Assembly: GCA_025357755.1 (NCBI GenBank)
Contig: JANXOP010000302.1
Location: 1-64,000, forward strand
Direction of reading: 5' to 3'
Origin: Kofleriaceae bacterium
GTDB lineage: Bacteria; Myxococcota_A; Polyangia; Haliangiales; Haliangiaceae
Length of the DNA: 64,000 nucleotides
Shown: positions 9,304-18,632 of the stretch, piece after piece
Layout: each line of letters starts with the position of its first letter
Numbering within the stretch: the first letter of the stretch is position 1
Program-made: the position numbers and the translations under genes
Notes under the pieces: generated by a model
Databases searched by the model: none
Told to the model about the DNA's origin: nothing
The model's input: only the letters and a program-made list of their open reading frames with translations

Positions 9304-11759
9304 CGCCGATCGGCGGTGCTCGGATCGAAGCCGATCGCGCGCAGCACGTTCGAGGTGCTCGCCTTCGGGCTGCGCAGCGTGACCTGCAGGGTCGCCGGAT
9401 CGATCAGCTCGCGCGCTGCATCGGTGACCTGATCGGCGGTCGCAGATCGCAGCTCCGCGACGTACGAGTCGTCATTCGGCGCGCGATGCGTGATGACAGC
9501 GATCTCGAGCTCGTGTGCGCGGCCCGACACACCGACCTCGCTCGCGAGCGCTTGCGACACCGCGCGGCGGCGGGCGCGAGCGACCTCCGCCTCCGAAGCG
9601 CCGGTCGCGCGAAATTGCGCGAGCTCGCTCGTGATCACGTGCGCGGTCTCGGCAGCAGCGTGCGAGTCCATCTGAGCAACCACCACGAGCCGGCTGTCGC
9701 GCGGATCGAAGGCCACGGTGATCTGGGCTGACGCGCGCGTGAGTTGCGCCAGACGCAGCTCGAGCGCGCTGGCGAGCAGCTGGGCTGCTCCCCCGTTCGT
9801 ATGACCGGCCGCGCCGTACGCGAGCTCTAGCTCGACGCTATCGATCTCTCCGGGCTCGTACGTGATCGGTCGCTTCGGTCCTCTCGGCACGGCCATCGCG
9901 GTCGGCGGGAGCTGGGTCGGAAGGGGCCAGGTGCCGTACCATCGCTCGATGATCGGCTTGACCGCCGCGGTGTCGAAGCCGCCGCTGACGATCAGCGCAG
10001 CGCCCTTCGCGACGTAGTGGCGATGAAACGGGCCGAGGGGTGCCAGCTCGTACGTACCGGCGATGACGTGCCACGCGACCGAGAACAGGTGCCAGTCGCC
10101 GAGCGCCGCGAAGCCGACCGCCCGAAAATGGGTCGAGGTCTCGGTGACATCGACGTCCGTGTGCTCGACCGCATTCGCGTACCAGGCGATCCGCTCCATC
10201 GCAGTGATGCCCGCGTTGTAGCCTTCGTTGACGACGAGGTCGGTCGCGGCGCGGGTCGCGATACCCGTCGCGGGCTCGTCCTTGGTGCCGACCGGGAACA
10301 CCAGCCGCACGTCGATCGTCGTCGCGCCCGGATCCGCGGCGAGCAGCACGCGCAGGCCGTTCGCGAGTGTGTACTCGAGGATCGGACGTGCGAGTGCCGG
10401 GAGCGTGTCGGGCGCCGGGGCAGCCGGGGCTGCACCGAGCGCGCCCGCGAGCGAGCGGTCGAGTGCGCTGCCCGGATCGGCGAGGTTGTCGAGCGATACC
10501 CCGGCGGTGACATCGCCGCCCGGCACCAGATCGAGCGTGCGTGCGGGCGCGCTCGTGAGGTGGCTCTGGATCCACAGGCGCGGCGATTTCGCGGCCGCGA
10601 ACGCGTGGACCCGGCGCAGCAGATCGAGCCGACGCCCGGTCGCCACGAGATCCGCGATCTTCGCGCCACGCGTGAACGGATCGTCGAGCGCTTGCGCCTC
10701 GATCAACTGATCATCGGCGGTCGCCTCGGAGACGGCCGTGTCTTCGAGCACGTTCGCTTCGGCGAGCACGTCGCGGAGCCGGTCGTGCGCGCGTGCGAGC
10801 TCGGATTCGTGCGCGACCTCGAGGCCGATCACGAGCGCGCGCCCGCGCCGACCTCCGACCGTGACGATCCGGAGATCGAGCTTGTGCTGCTCGCCCCACT
10901 GACGGATCCTCCGCGTCGCGAGCTCGACCACCAGGTCATCTTGATCACCCTGGGCGGGCACCACGAACGCGAAAGCCGCGGTCGGCTTCGCGAGCCCGAA
11001 CACCACGCGTCGCACGGGTCGAGTCGTCGGGACGATCGCGGTGACGCCTGGCTGCGCGACGATCGTGGGACTCGGCGCGCTCGACAACCCACCGAGCCGC
11101 GCCTCGAGCTGACCCGGCAGCTCGGCCGGGGTCGGGCCGGTGACCACGAGCGTCGCGTTCGCCGGTGCGTAGTGGCTCGTATAGAACGAACACAGTTGCT
11201 CGGGCGTGATGCTCGCGAGCTCCGGTTCACCGAGCGAGTGGCCGTACGGATGACCATCGCCCCAGACCGCACGCACGAACGAGGACGGCACGCCGGTCAG
11301 CTGCTGCAGCGCGTGATCACGTGCGACCGCGAGTAGCTCGGGTGTGAAGTCGGTGCAGGTGGTGGCCAGTCGGCCCGCAGCGAGCTCGAGGGCGTGGGGC
11401 AGATCGATCGCGGTGACGGCGATGTCCGTGCGATCGAGATCGATCGAGACCGCCGTCGAGAGCTCGATGTCGCCCTGCGCCGCGTGCAGCGCGAGCGCTT
11501 CGCCAGTGAGGAGCGCGATGCCCGGGGTCGCGATCGGATCGTCGCCGGTGCCGACGTCGAAGCGTAGGTCGATCGACGAGATCCGGGCGCGCGGATCTCG
11601 GAGGATGGCGAGCTTTAGCCCGTTCTTCAACCGCCATGCCGCGACCTTGAACGGGTCGCTCACCTCGGGCTGCTTCATGTGCAGCGTCGAGAACCGCTCG
11701 TCGACGTGACAGCCGACCCACAGCCCCGACGCGACGACGACCGCTGCGACGCGCCGCAC
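9300..11759 (-). CDS. M16-family (pitrilysin-like) protein lacking both zinc motifs; probable lipoprotein
   Basis: The 819-aa product has two tandem M16 modules (about 40-230 plus its partner domain, and about 450-640 plus partner). Each begins with the usual opening: LKNGLKLAILRDPRARISSIDLRFDVGTGDDP and LANGLRVLLAADPGATTIDVRLVFPVGTKDEP (shown here as features, not functions). In active M16 enzymes an HxxEH zinc motif follows within about 15 residues. Here the equivalent stretches read GIALLTGEAL and GIATRAATDL, so neither half has it. The N-terminus (VVVASGLWVGC) looks like a lipobox, though a weak one. I infer a non-catalytic envelope protein. It starts at GTG, sharing one base with the stop of the upstream lipoprotein gene. 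Confidence 0.85.
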   Translation of the reverse strand: MRRVAAVVVASGLWVGCHVDERFSTLHMKQPEVSDPFKVAAWRLKNGLKLAILRDPRARISSIDLRFDVGTGDDPIATPGIALLTGEALALHAAQGDIELSTAVSIDLDRTDIAVTAIDLPHALELAAGRLATTCTDFTPELLAVARDHALQQLTGVPSSFVRAVWGDGHPYGHSLGEPELASITPEQLCSFYTSHYAPANATLVVTGPTPAELPGQLEARLGGLSSAPSPTIVAQPGVTAIVPTTRPVRRVVFGLAKPTAAFAFVVPAQGDQDDLVVELATRRIRQWGEQHKLDLRIVTVGGRRGRALVIGLEVAHESELARAHDRLRDVLAEANVLEDTAVSEATADDQLIEAQALDDPFTRGAKIADLVATGRRLDLLRRVHAFAAAKSPRLWIQSHLTSAPARTLDLVPGGDVTAGVSLDNLADPGSALDRSLAGALGAAPAAPAPDTLPALARPILEYTLANGLRVLLAADPGATTIDVRLVFPVGTKDEPATGIATRAATDLVVNEGYNAGITAMERIAWYANAVEHTDVDVTETSTHFRAVGFAALGDWHLFSVAWHVIAGTYELAPLGPFHRHYVAKGAALIVSGGFDTAAVKPIIERWYGTWPLPTQLPPTAMAVPRGPKRPITYEPGEIDSVELELAYGAAGHTNGGAAQLLASALELRLAQLTRASAQITVAFDPRDSRLVVVAQMDSHAAAETAHVITSELAQFRATGASEAEVARARRRAVSQALASEVGVSGRAHELEIAVITHRAPNDDSYVAELRSATADQVTDAARELIDPATLQVTLRSPKASTSNVLRAIGFDPSTADRR

Positions 11760-12862
11760 TACGGAACTGCGCCGCTGTTCGGATCGAAGCCGGACTTGCC
11801 CGTGATCGGGGTGAGGTCGACCGCCTCGAACTGATCGCCGGTGACCGCTTGCACGGCGGTGAACGTGTCGTCCTGCCAGTCCGCGCTCGGCTCGCCGCTG
11901 ACGTACCAGTTGCTTCCGCCATCGGCGACGTACATCCCGTACGTCTTCATCGCCTGGAGGATCGCCTTGGCCTGGGTGTTCGCGGAGGCCGGGATCGTGA
12001 AGCTCGCCTTGAGGCGGAACAGCTGCCCCATCGGCGGATGCGCCGCGCTGTCGGTCGACGCGGTGCTATGCCGGGCAGGCCAGACGTAGCGCGGCGCGAT
12101 CTTGCTGCTCGTCATCGTGAAGCGCAGCGCGTGCTTGATCGTGCCCGAGCTCGCCTCGCTTGCCTTGAGCAAGAGCGGCATGATCGGGAAGCCCGCAGCG
12201 TCGGCCGAGGTCCAATCCGCGGTGCGCAGCTTGTTCGAGCGCAGATCCCATTCGGCGGAGCCGAAGATGTTCCACGTGCCGTTCGTCTTGTACGAGTGAT
12301 AGGTCTCCCACAGCAAGCAGCTGTCGGAATCGACGATCAACACGTGGAAGTCGCCATCGGGCTGCTGCGCCGGCGTCGTGTTGATGCCGCCCTCGACCAG
12401 TGGCGTCGCCGGAATCGGCAGCACCGGATCGTTCGTGCACGGCGAGACCACGGCGTGGCTCGCGTTGCCGCAATCGCTCTCCTCGGCGGGGTGCCAGTCG
12501 TAGTCGGCGGTGTCGACCGCGGCGTACTTGCCGGTCGGCCACTGGAACGCCTGCCCGTGCACCGCGTTGTACGGGATGCCGTAGTACTCGCTGCTCGTCG
12601 GATCGACGGTCTGGCCAAGGTCGAGGTGGAGGCGCCCCGAGCCGATCGTGGCGATGTAATCGGCTGAATGCGAATCGACCGGGAGCGCACCGATCTGGGT
12701 GTTGAAGATGTGGTTCGCCGGAAATACGGGGCAGTCCCCGATGATCGGGCTATCGCCGGCAGCGGGCGCATCCTGAAAGTTCAACGCGTCTTGCGGCGCC
12801 TCACCGCTGCTGCCCCCGCACGCCGCAGCGAGCGAGGCCACCCACATCATCCAGGTCCGCAT
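11759..12862 (-). CDS. Secreted lipoprotein of a conserved but uncharacterised family
   Basis: This 367-aa protein has a lipoprotein signal ([12 protein letters not shown], lipid Cys 15) followed by a short linker and a folded domain with [27 protein letters not shown], a [22 protein letters not shown] segment and KHALRFTM followed by RYVWPARH. These read like a known family of secreted proteins of unknown function, but I cannot name it. Paired Cys ([15 protein letters not shown]) suggest disulfides. Its gene is divergent from ftsZ and immediately precedes the M16-like gene, with which it forms a probable two-gene operon (TAGTG junction). Confidence 0.82.
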   Translation of the reverse strand: MRTWMMWVASLAAACGGSSGEAPQDALNFQDAPAAGDSPIIGDCPVFPANHIFNTQIGALPVDSHSADYIATIGSGRLHLDLGQTVDPTSSEYYGIPYNAVHGQAFQWPTGKYAAVDTADYDWHPAEESDCGNASHAVVSPCTNDPVLPIPATPLVEGGINTTPAQQPDGDFHVLIVDSDSCLLWETYHSYKTNGTWNIFGSAEWDLRSNKLRTADWTSADAAGFPIMPLLLKASEASSGTIKHALRFTMTSSKIAPRYVWPARHSTASTDSAAHPPMGQLFRLKASFTIPASANTQAKAILQAMKTYGMYVADGGSNWYVSGEPSADWQDDTFTAVQAVTGDQFEAVDLTPITGKSGFDPNSGAVP

Positions 12863-12886
12863 CGGCGGTCAGTATGCACAAAAAGT

Positions 12887-12931
12887 TGCCCCCATGGATC
12901 CATCACTTTCATATGGGCTCACCAGGGGGCA
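12887..12931 (+). promoter_or_regulatory. Possible ribosome-site-masking hairpin in the ftsZ leader
   Basis: TGCCCCC at 12887-12893 is the exact reverse complement of GGGGGCA at 12925-12931. The second arm contains the purine-rich AGGGGG that serves as the ftsZ ribosome site, 11 bases before ATG 12941. The loop contains a 10-base palindrome (ATGGATCCAT, 12894-12903). Folding would cover the ribosome site. The pairing is seen in the sequence; a regulatory role is inference. Confidence 0.35.
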
Positions 12932-12940
12932 TCGACAGCT

Positions 12941-14338
<1,398 letters not shown>

Positions 14339-14370
14339 GCTCCGCGAAACAGTCTTTTGACCCTCCCAGG

Positions 14371-14388
14371 GGCCCCGACGTCGGGGCC
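14371..14388 (+). terminator. Hairpin after ftsZ, possible terminator
   Basis: GGCCCCGAC at 14371-14379 is directly followed by its reverse complement GTCGGGGCC, a perfect 18-base palindrome about 33 bases after the ftsZ stop. No clean U-run follows (TCGAGTCGTTTC), so it is a weak candidate for intrinsic termination, or a 3' stability hairpin. Confidence 0.5.
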
Positions 14389-14416
14389 TCGAGTCGTTTC
14401 GGAGTAGGGTCCGCGC

Positions 14417-15202
14417 ATGAAGAAATTCCTCATCGCATGCGCGCTCGTCGCCTTGACGGCGTCGGCCCAGGCCGACAACAAGACCAAGGTGAAGTGGTTC
14501 GGTCACGCGGCGTTCGAGATCGATCTGCCGAGCGGCAAGACGATCCTCGTCGATCCGTGGATCTCGAACCCGTCCAACCCGACCGGCAAGGATGACGCGA
14601 AGGCCGTAAAGGCCGACCTCATCCTCGTCACCCACGGTCACTTCGATCATGTCGGCGATGCGAATGACATCGCGAAGCGCACGAAGGCCCACCTCGTCTC
14701 GACGTTCGATCTCGGCAACGCGCTCGTCGCGAATGGCTTCCCGAAAGATCAGTACGGCATGGACACCGGCGGCAACTTCGGTGGCTCGATCGATCTCCTC
14801 GGCGGCGAAGTCACCGTGTCGTTCGTCCCCGCGATCCACTCGTCGGGCATCGGCGACAAGGGTGCCTTCGGCGGCAACCCGGGCGGCTTCGTGATCGCGG
14901 TCAAGAACGGCCCGACGATCTATCACACCGGTGACACCGACCTCTTCGGCGACATGGCGCTGATCGGCTCGCACTGGAAGGTCGATCTCATGCTGTCGTG
15001 CATCGGCGATCACTTCACGATGGGCCCGGATCGCGCGGCCGAGGCCGTCAAGCTCGTGCACCCGAAGCAGGTCGTGCCGATGCACTTCGGCACGTTCCCG
15101 ATCCTCGTCGGCACCCCGGATGCGTTCGGCAAGGCGCTCAAGAAGACCGCGCCGGCCGCCAAGCTCACGGTGATGAAGATCGGCGAGACGATCACGCTCT
15201 AG
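14417..15202 (+). CDS. Periplasmic metallo-beta-lactamase-fold hydrolase (UPF0173/YtkL-like)
   Basis: The 261-aa protein resembles the UPF0173 metal-dependent hydrolases but carries a signal peptide ([16 protein letters not shown]), so it should be periplasmic. Metal ligands visible are THGHFDH (His73, His75, Asp77, His78), the His of AIHSSG, the Asp of [10 protein letters not shown] and the late His of [19 protein letters not shown] and LVDPWISNP are typical family opening strands. The true substrate is unknown for the family. It follows ftsZ with its own start region and precedes a small membrane protein by about 20 bases, so the last two may be cotranscribed. Confidence 0.88.
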   Translation: MKKFLIACALVALTASAQADNKTKVKWFGHAAFEIDLPSGKTILVDPWISNPSNPTGKDDAKAVKADLILVTHGHFDHVGDANDIAKRTKAHLVSTFDLGNALVANGFPKDQYGMDTGGNFGGSIDLLGGEVTVSFVPAIHSSGIGDKGAFGGNPGGFVIAVKNGPTIYHTGDTDLFGDMALIGSHWKVDLMLSCIGDHFTMGPDRAAEAVKLVHPKQVVPMHFGTFPILVGTPDAFGKALKKTAPAAKLTVMKIGETITL

Positions 15203-15222
15203 TCTCGGTGTAGGCTGCGCGC

Positions 15223-15798
15223 GTGCTGGGATTCACCGCCGCGCGCATCTTGCTCGTCCTGCACACCGCGCTCGGTGTGTCGGCCGTCGCGGCAGGCACC
15301 CACCTCGTGATCTGGCTGCGCCGCTATCTCCGCGGTGCGGCAGGTCGGCGCCGCGCGGTCCTCAAGTTCGCCTGGATCTTCTTCGCGCTCCAGCTCTGCG
15401 CGTTCGTCGCCGGCAACTTGATGTACCCGACCTACAAGGTCGAGGTCCGCACCGCGTACCTCGAGAACGTGCCCGCGTTCACCGCGCAAGAAGAGCTCCA
15501 CGCGAAGGCGGTGACGAACGTCGAAGCAAAGTTCGGTCAGGTGCTCGAGGCTCCGGCGACCGAAGATCTCGTCAAGCGCGCGGCGAAGGCGGCGCGGTTC
15601 TTCGACATCAAGGAGCACTGGATCGCGCTCGGCCTGTTCGTCTCCGGTGGGCTGCTGCTCTTACTCGTGATGTGGGATCCCTATCGCGACGGCATGGCGC
15701 TCGCGCCGATCGCGATGGGCTTCGCGATCCTCGCGTGCGGCACCGTCTGGCTCGGCGCGATCATCGGCGTGCTGACCGCGGCGTGGCGCGCGGTCTGA
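15223..15798 (+). CDS. Four-helix integral membrane protein, unknown
   Basis: This 191-aa protein (GTG start) has four clear membrane segments: residues about 5-30, 45-65, 130-148 and 158-185, with an extra-membrane loop of about 60 residues (YKVEVRTAYLENVPAF to IKEHW) between helices two and three. No catalytic motif is obvious. The loop is charged and probably helical. It lies 20 bases after the metallo-hydrolase gene and may be in the same transcript. No function can be assigned from sequence. Confidence 0.75.
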   Translation: MLGFTAARILLVLHTALGVSAVAAGTHLVIWLRRYLRGAAGRRRAVLKFAWIFFALQLCAFVAGNLMYPTYKVEVRTAYLENVPAFTAQEELHAKAVTNVEAKFGQVLEAPATEDLVKRAAKAARFFDIKEHWIALGLFVSGGLLLLLVMWDPYRDGMALAPIAMGFAILACGTVWLGAIIGVLTAAWRAV

Positions 15799-16035
15799 TC
15801 TCGACAAAGGCAACGGCGGCGCGCGGCGACTGATTTGGCTGATAGAGGTTCGAGCGCTAGTTCGACCGCACGTCCTGTTCGCGAAGAGATCTTGATAGGC
15901 GTGGCTATCGATAGCGAGCATCGCCTCGACCAACGAACACGCGTCGTTGGTTCGCGATGCCGTGGCCGGTGCCCGATTCCTCGGTGTGGAGGGCTCGCTA
16001 CCCGAGTGGCAAGCGAGCACTCCGAGTACGAGCAT
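15799..16035 (-). pseudogene. Gap of 326 bases with a possible lipoprotein-gene remnant
   Basis: The gap 15799-16124 has no convincing intact gene. On the minus strand, ATG 16035 opens a good lipoprotein signal (MLVLGVLACHSGSEPS) and about 60 residues of plausible sequence including DACSLVEAMLAIDSHAYQDLF. The frame then becomes low quality and runs on antisense into the neighbouring gene. I read this as the retained 5' part of a decayed lipoprotein gene; chance is possible. Codon use in the gap is less GC-biased than in its neighbours. Confidence 0.25.
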
Positions 16036-16124
16036 GCGAGCTGTCGTGGCGAAGTTGGCAGTCACGTCGCACGAGCGCAGATGCATCGCGCGAGTCGTCA
16101 TCGCGCTGCTCGTCGCCCTAGCGA

Positions 16125-17222
16125 TCAAGCCACGGGCGTCAGCAGGTCGCGCTTGACCGCGCGAACGAAGGCCCACGCGAAGATGAGGCCGATCACGCAG
16201 AGCGCGATGGTGATCGGCAGGACGTACCAGTAGTCGGCGGGATTCTCGTCGGTGATCAGCGCGTACGCGTCGCTCGGGATGCCGCGCGCGACGTAGAGGC
16301 CGAGCAGATCGATCTGGGTATCCGGGATCGTGGTGCCGTTGACGACGAAGCCGGCGGGCGAGCTGCCCTTGAGCGCGGCCCACGTGGTCTCGAAGTGGTG
16401 CGTGCTGGTCTCGAGGCGCGAGGGCGACCAGAGGTTCGCGGCCTGGAGTTTTGCGGTGACGGTCGCGAGATCGCCGGTGACGTCGAAGTGGATCGTGTGA
16501 TCGGTGGGATCGCGCGAGGTGATGATCGCGACGCCTGCCTTGCCGAGCTCGGTCGCCCAGACGTCTTTGTTTGGTAGGCGCGAGTTGAACGTCGCGATCA
16601 GCACCGTGACGTTCGGATCGATCGTGTCGAACGCGACGCGATCGTCGGGCTGGAGCTCGAGCTGCTCGCCGGTCACGGTCGCGACCTTGCCGCCCGCGAA
16701 CGCGGCGCGGACGGAGGTCGGTGGCGCGAACAGCGGGCGCGGATGATCCTTCGCGTAATCCACGAGCTGCGAAGAGAACGCGAGGTCACGCAGCGGACGC
16801 AAGCGGCCGGTGAAGTTGCCGAACGTGGGTGGATCCCATCCGTCGCCGGTGGTGACGATCCAGATCTTCTCGCCGGTCCCGCGCACCGGGACCACGCGGA
16901 GGCCGAGGCCCTTGTTGTTCGAGGCGCGGATCGAGTGCGCCATCGCGAGCTCGGCTGCCTCGATCTTGATGAAGCGATCGTTGCTGATCTTGCCGGCGGC
17001 GATGTCGGCGAGGGCGACCTTGTCGGGCGCGGTGGTCGCGCCCGCGAAGCGCCGATCGGGCGAGAGCTTGAGCAGGAAGAAGCCGCACAGGAACACCAGC
17101 CCGGCGGCCGTGATGATGCCGATGTGGGGCCGCTTGCGGGCCAGGCGGATGAGCTCGGGATCGATCGCATCCTTGGCGATCGGAGCTCCAGTGGGTGCGG
17201 GTTCGGCCATCGCGATCGTCAT
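16125..17222 (-). CDS. Two-pass membrane protein with large extracytoplasmic domain
   Basis: From ATG 17222 (or ATG 17210 four codons later) the product has about 365 aa. A short cytoplasmic N-terminus is followed by a membrane helix (HIGIITAAGLVFLCGFFLLKL), a large extracytoplasmic region of about 270 residues and a C-terminal helix (YWYVLPITIALCVIGLIFAWAFV) ending in a short basic tail. The middle contains phrases such as KIWIVTTGDGWDPPTF and DPNVTVLIATFNSRLPN but no family I recognise. The frame is open further upstream, but those residues are antisense to xseA. It is divergent from xseA with about 70 bases between the starts. Confidence 0.75.
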   Translation of the reverse strand: MTIAMAEPAPTGAPIAKDAIDPELIRLARKRPHIGIITAAGLVFLCGFFLLKLSPDRRFAGATTAPDKVALADIAAGKISNDRFIKIEAAELAMAHSIRASNNKGLGLRVVPVRGTGEKIWIVTTGDGWDPPTFGNFTGRLRPLRDLAFSSQLVDYAKDHPRPLFAPPTSVRAAFAGGKVATVTGEQLELQPDDRVAFDTIDPNVTVLIATFNSRLPNKDVWATELGKAGVAIITSRDPTDHTIHFDVTGDLATVTAKLQAANLWSPSRLETSTHHFETTWAALKGSSPAGFVVNGTTIPDTQIDLLGLYVARGIPSDAYALITDENPADYWYVLPITIALCVIGLIFAWAFVRAVKRDLLTPVA

Positions 17223-17291
17223 CGTACCGGTGATAACGACACCACGCCACACCGCCCGGTTGCGACGAAGATGGGCTAGGTTGCGATTGTC

Positions 17292-18632
17292 ATGGTGGGG
17301 GGCGCGCCAAGTAGCCGCGACAAGCCGATGGGCATCGCGGAGGTCGTGCGCCTGGCCCACCGGAGCCTCGACCAGCTCGGCTTGCTCTGGCTGGAGGGCG
17401 AGGTCACCCAGGTCTCGCAACCGCCCTCGGGTCATCTATATTTCTCGCTGCGCGACGGCAGCGCCGTGCTCTCGGCGGTGATGTGGTCCCGCGACCTCGC
17501 GCGGTTGCGGTTCAAGATCGTACCGGGCCAGACCCTGCGGGTCCGCGGGCGACTCGAGGTCTACGAGCGCGACGGCAAGCTGCAGCTGTCCGCCGATTTC
17601 GCGGAGCCCGCGGGCCTCGGAGCAGCCGCGCTCGCACTCGAGCAGCTCAAGCAAAGGCTCGCGGCGGAGGGCATGTTCGCGCCCGAGAAGAAGCGGCCAC
17701 TGCCGCGGTTCCCGCGCCGGATCGGGGTGGTGACCTCGCGCAATGGCGCCGCGATCCACGACATCATCCGCACGATCCAGCGCCGCTTGCCGACCCCGAT
17801 CCTGATCGCGGATGCCGCGGTCCAGGGACCGAACGCGCCGGCGCAGCTCGTCAACGGGATGGGCATGCTGTATCGCGCCGGGGTCGACGTCATCATCATC
17901 GGCCGTGGCGGTGGCGCGGTCACCGATCTCTCGGCGTTCAACCACGAGCGGGTCGTGCGCACGATCTCGCGCTGTCCGATTCCGATCGTGAGCGCGGTCG
18001 GCCACGAGACGGATCTTTCGCTCGCGGATCTCGCGGCCGATGCGCGCGCGTCGACGCCGACCGCTGCGGCGGAGCTGTGCGTACAGGATGGGTTCGCGCT
18101 GCGCGAGCAGCTCGTCAAAGAACGGCGGCGGCTCGATCGCGAGGTCCGCCACATGCTGTCGCGGGCGCATCAGGATCTCGATCGCTGCAGCGAGGCGCTG
18201 CATGCGCGCGGCGAGCGCGTGCTCGCGAAGCATCGCCGCGACCTCGACGTGCTCGCTCACCAGCTCGCGGGCTTGCATCCGCGCGCGCAGCTGCTCACGC
18301 ACCGGGCCGCGCTCGGCGAGCTCGAGCGCCGGCTCTCGGCGGCGCATCCTGGGCCGCGGCTCGCGCGCGCCAAGCAGGCGCTCGACTTGCTGATCTCGCG
18401 GCGCGAAGCCGCGATGCGTTCGCACTTCGATCAGCGCCACCGCAAGCTCGGCAAGCTCGGCGCCCAGATGGCAGCGCTCTCGCCTCTCGCGGTGCTCGAT
18501 CGTGGCTACGCGATGGTCGCGAAGCAGGGTGAGATCATCCGCGATGCCGCCCAGGTCGCGGAGGGTGATACCCTCGAGGTCAGGGTCGCGCGTGGGGTGT
18601 TCGAGGTCGTCGTGAAAGGTCCAGCGAAGTGA
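17292..18632 (+). CDS. xseA: Exodeoxyribonuclease VII large subunit
   Basis: XseA is the catalytic subunit of ExoVII, which digests single-stranded DNA from both ends. The 446-aa protein has the N-terminal OB fold (LWLEGEVTQVSQPPSGHLYF), the conserved core with PRRIGVVTSRNGAAIHDI, the GRGGGAVTDLSAFN and SAVGHETDLSLADLAADARASTP motifs, a long coiled coil (about 265-385) and the C-terminal strand domain (SPLAVLDRGYAMV). Length matches E. coli XseA. No xseB is next to it; the following gene overlaps its stop by four bases (GTGA). Confidence 0.96.
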   Translation: MVGGAPSSRDKPMGIAEVVRLAHRSLDQLGLLWLEGEVTQVSQPPSGHLYFSLRDGSAVLSAVMWSRDLARLRFKIVPGQTLRVRGRLEVYERDGKLQLSADFAEPAGLGAAALALEQLKQRLAAEGMFAPEKKRPLPRFPRRIGVVTSRNGAAIHDIIRTIQRRLPTPILIADAAVQGPNAPAQLVNGMGMLYRAGVDVIIIGRGGGAVTDLSAFNHERVVRTISRCPIPIVSAVGHETDLSLADLAADARASTPTAAAELCVQDGFALREQLVKERRRLDREVRHMLSRAHQDLDRCSEALHARGERVLAKHRRDLDVLAHQLAGLHPRAQLLTHRAALGELERRLSAAHPGPRLARAKQALDLLISRREAAMRSHFDQRHRKLGKLGAQMAALSPLAVLDRGYAMVAKQGEIIRDAAQVAEGDTLEVRVARGVFEVVVKGPAK

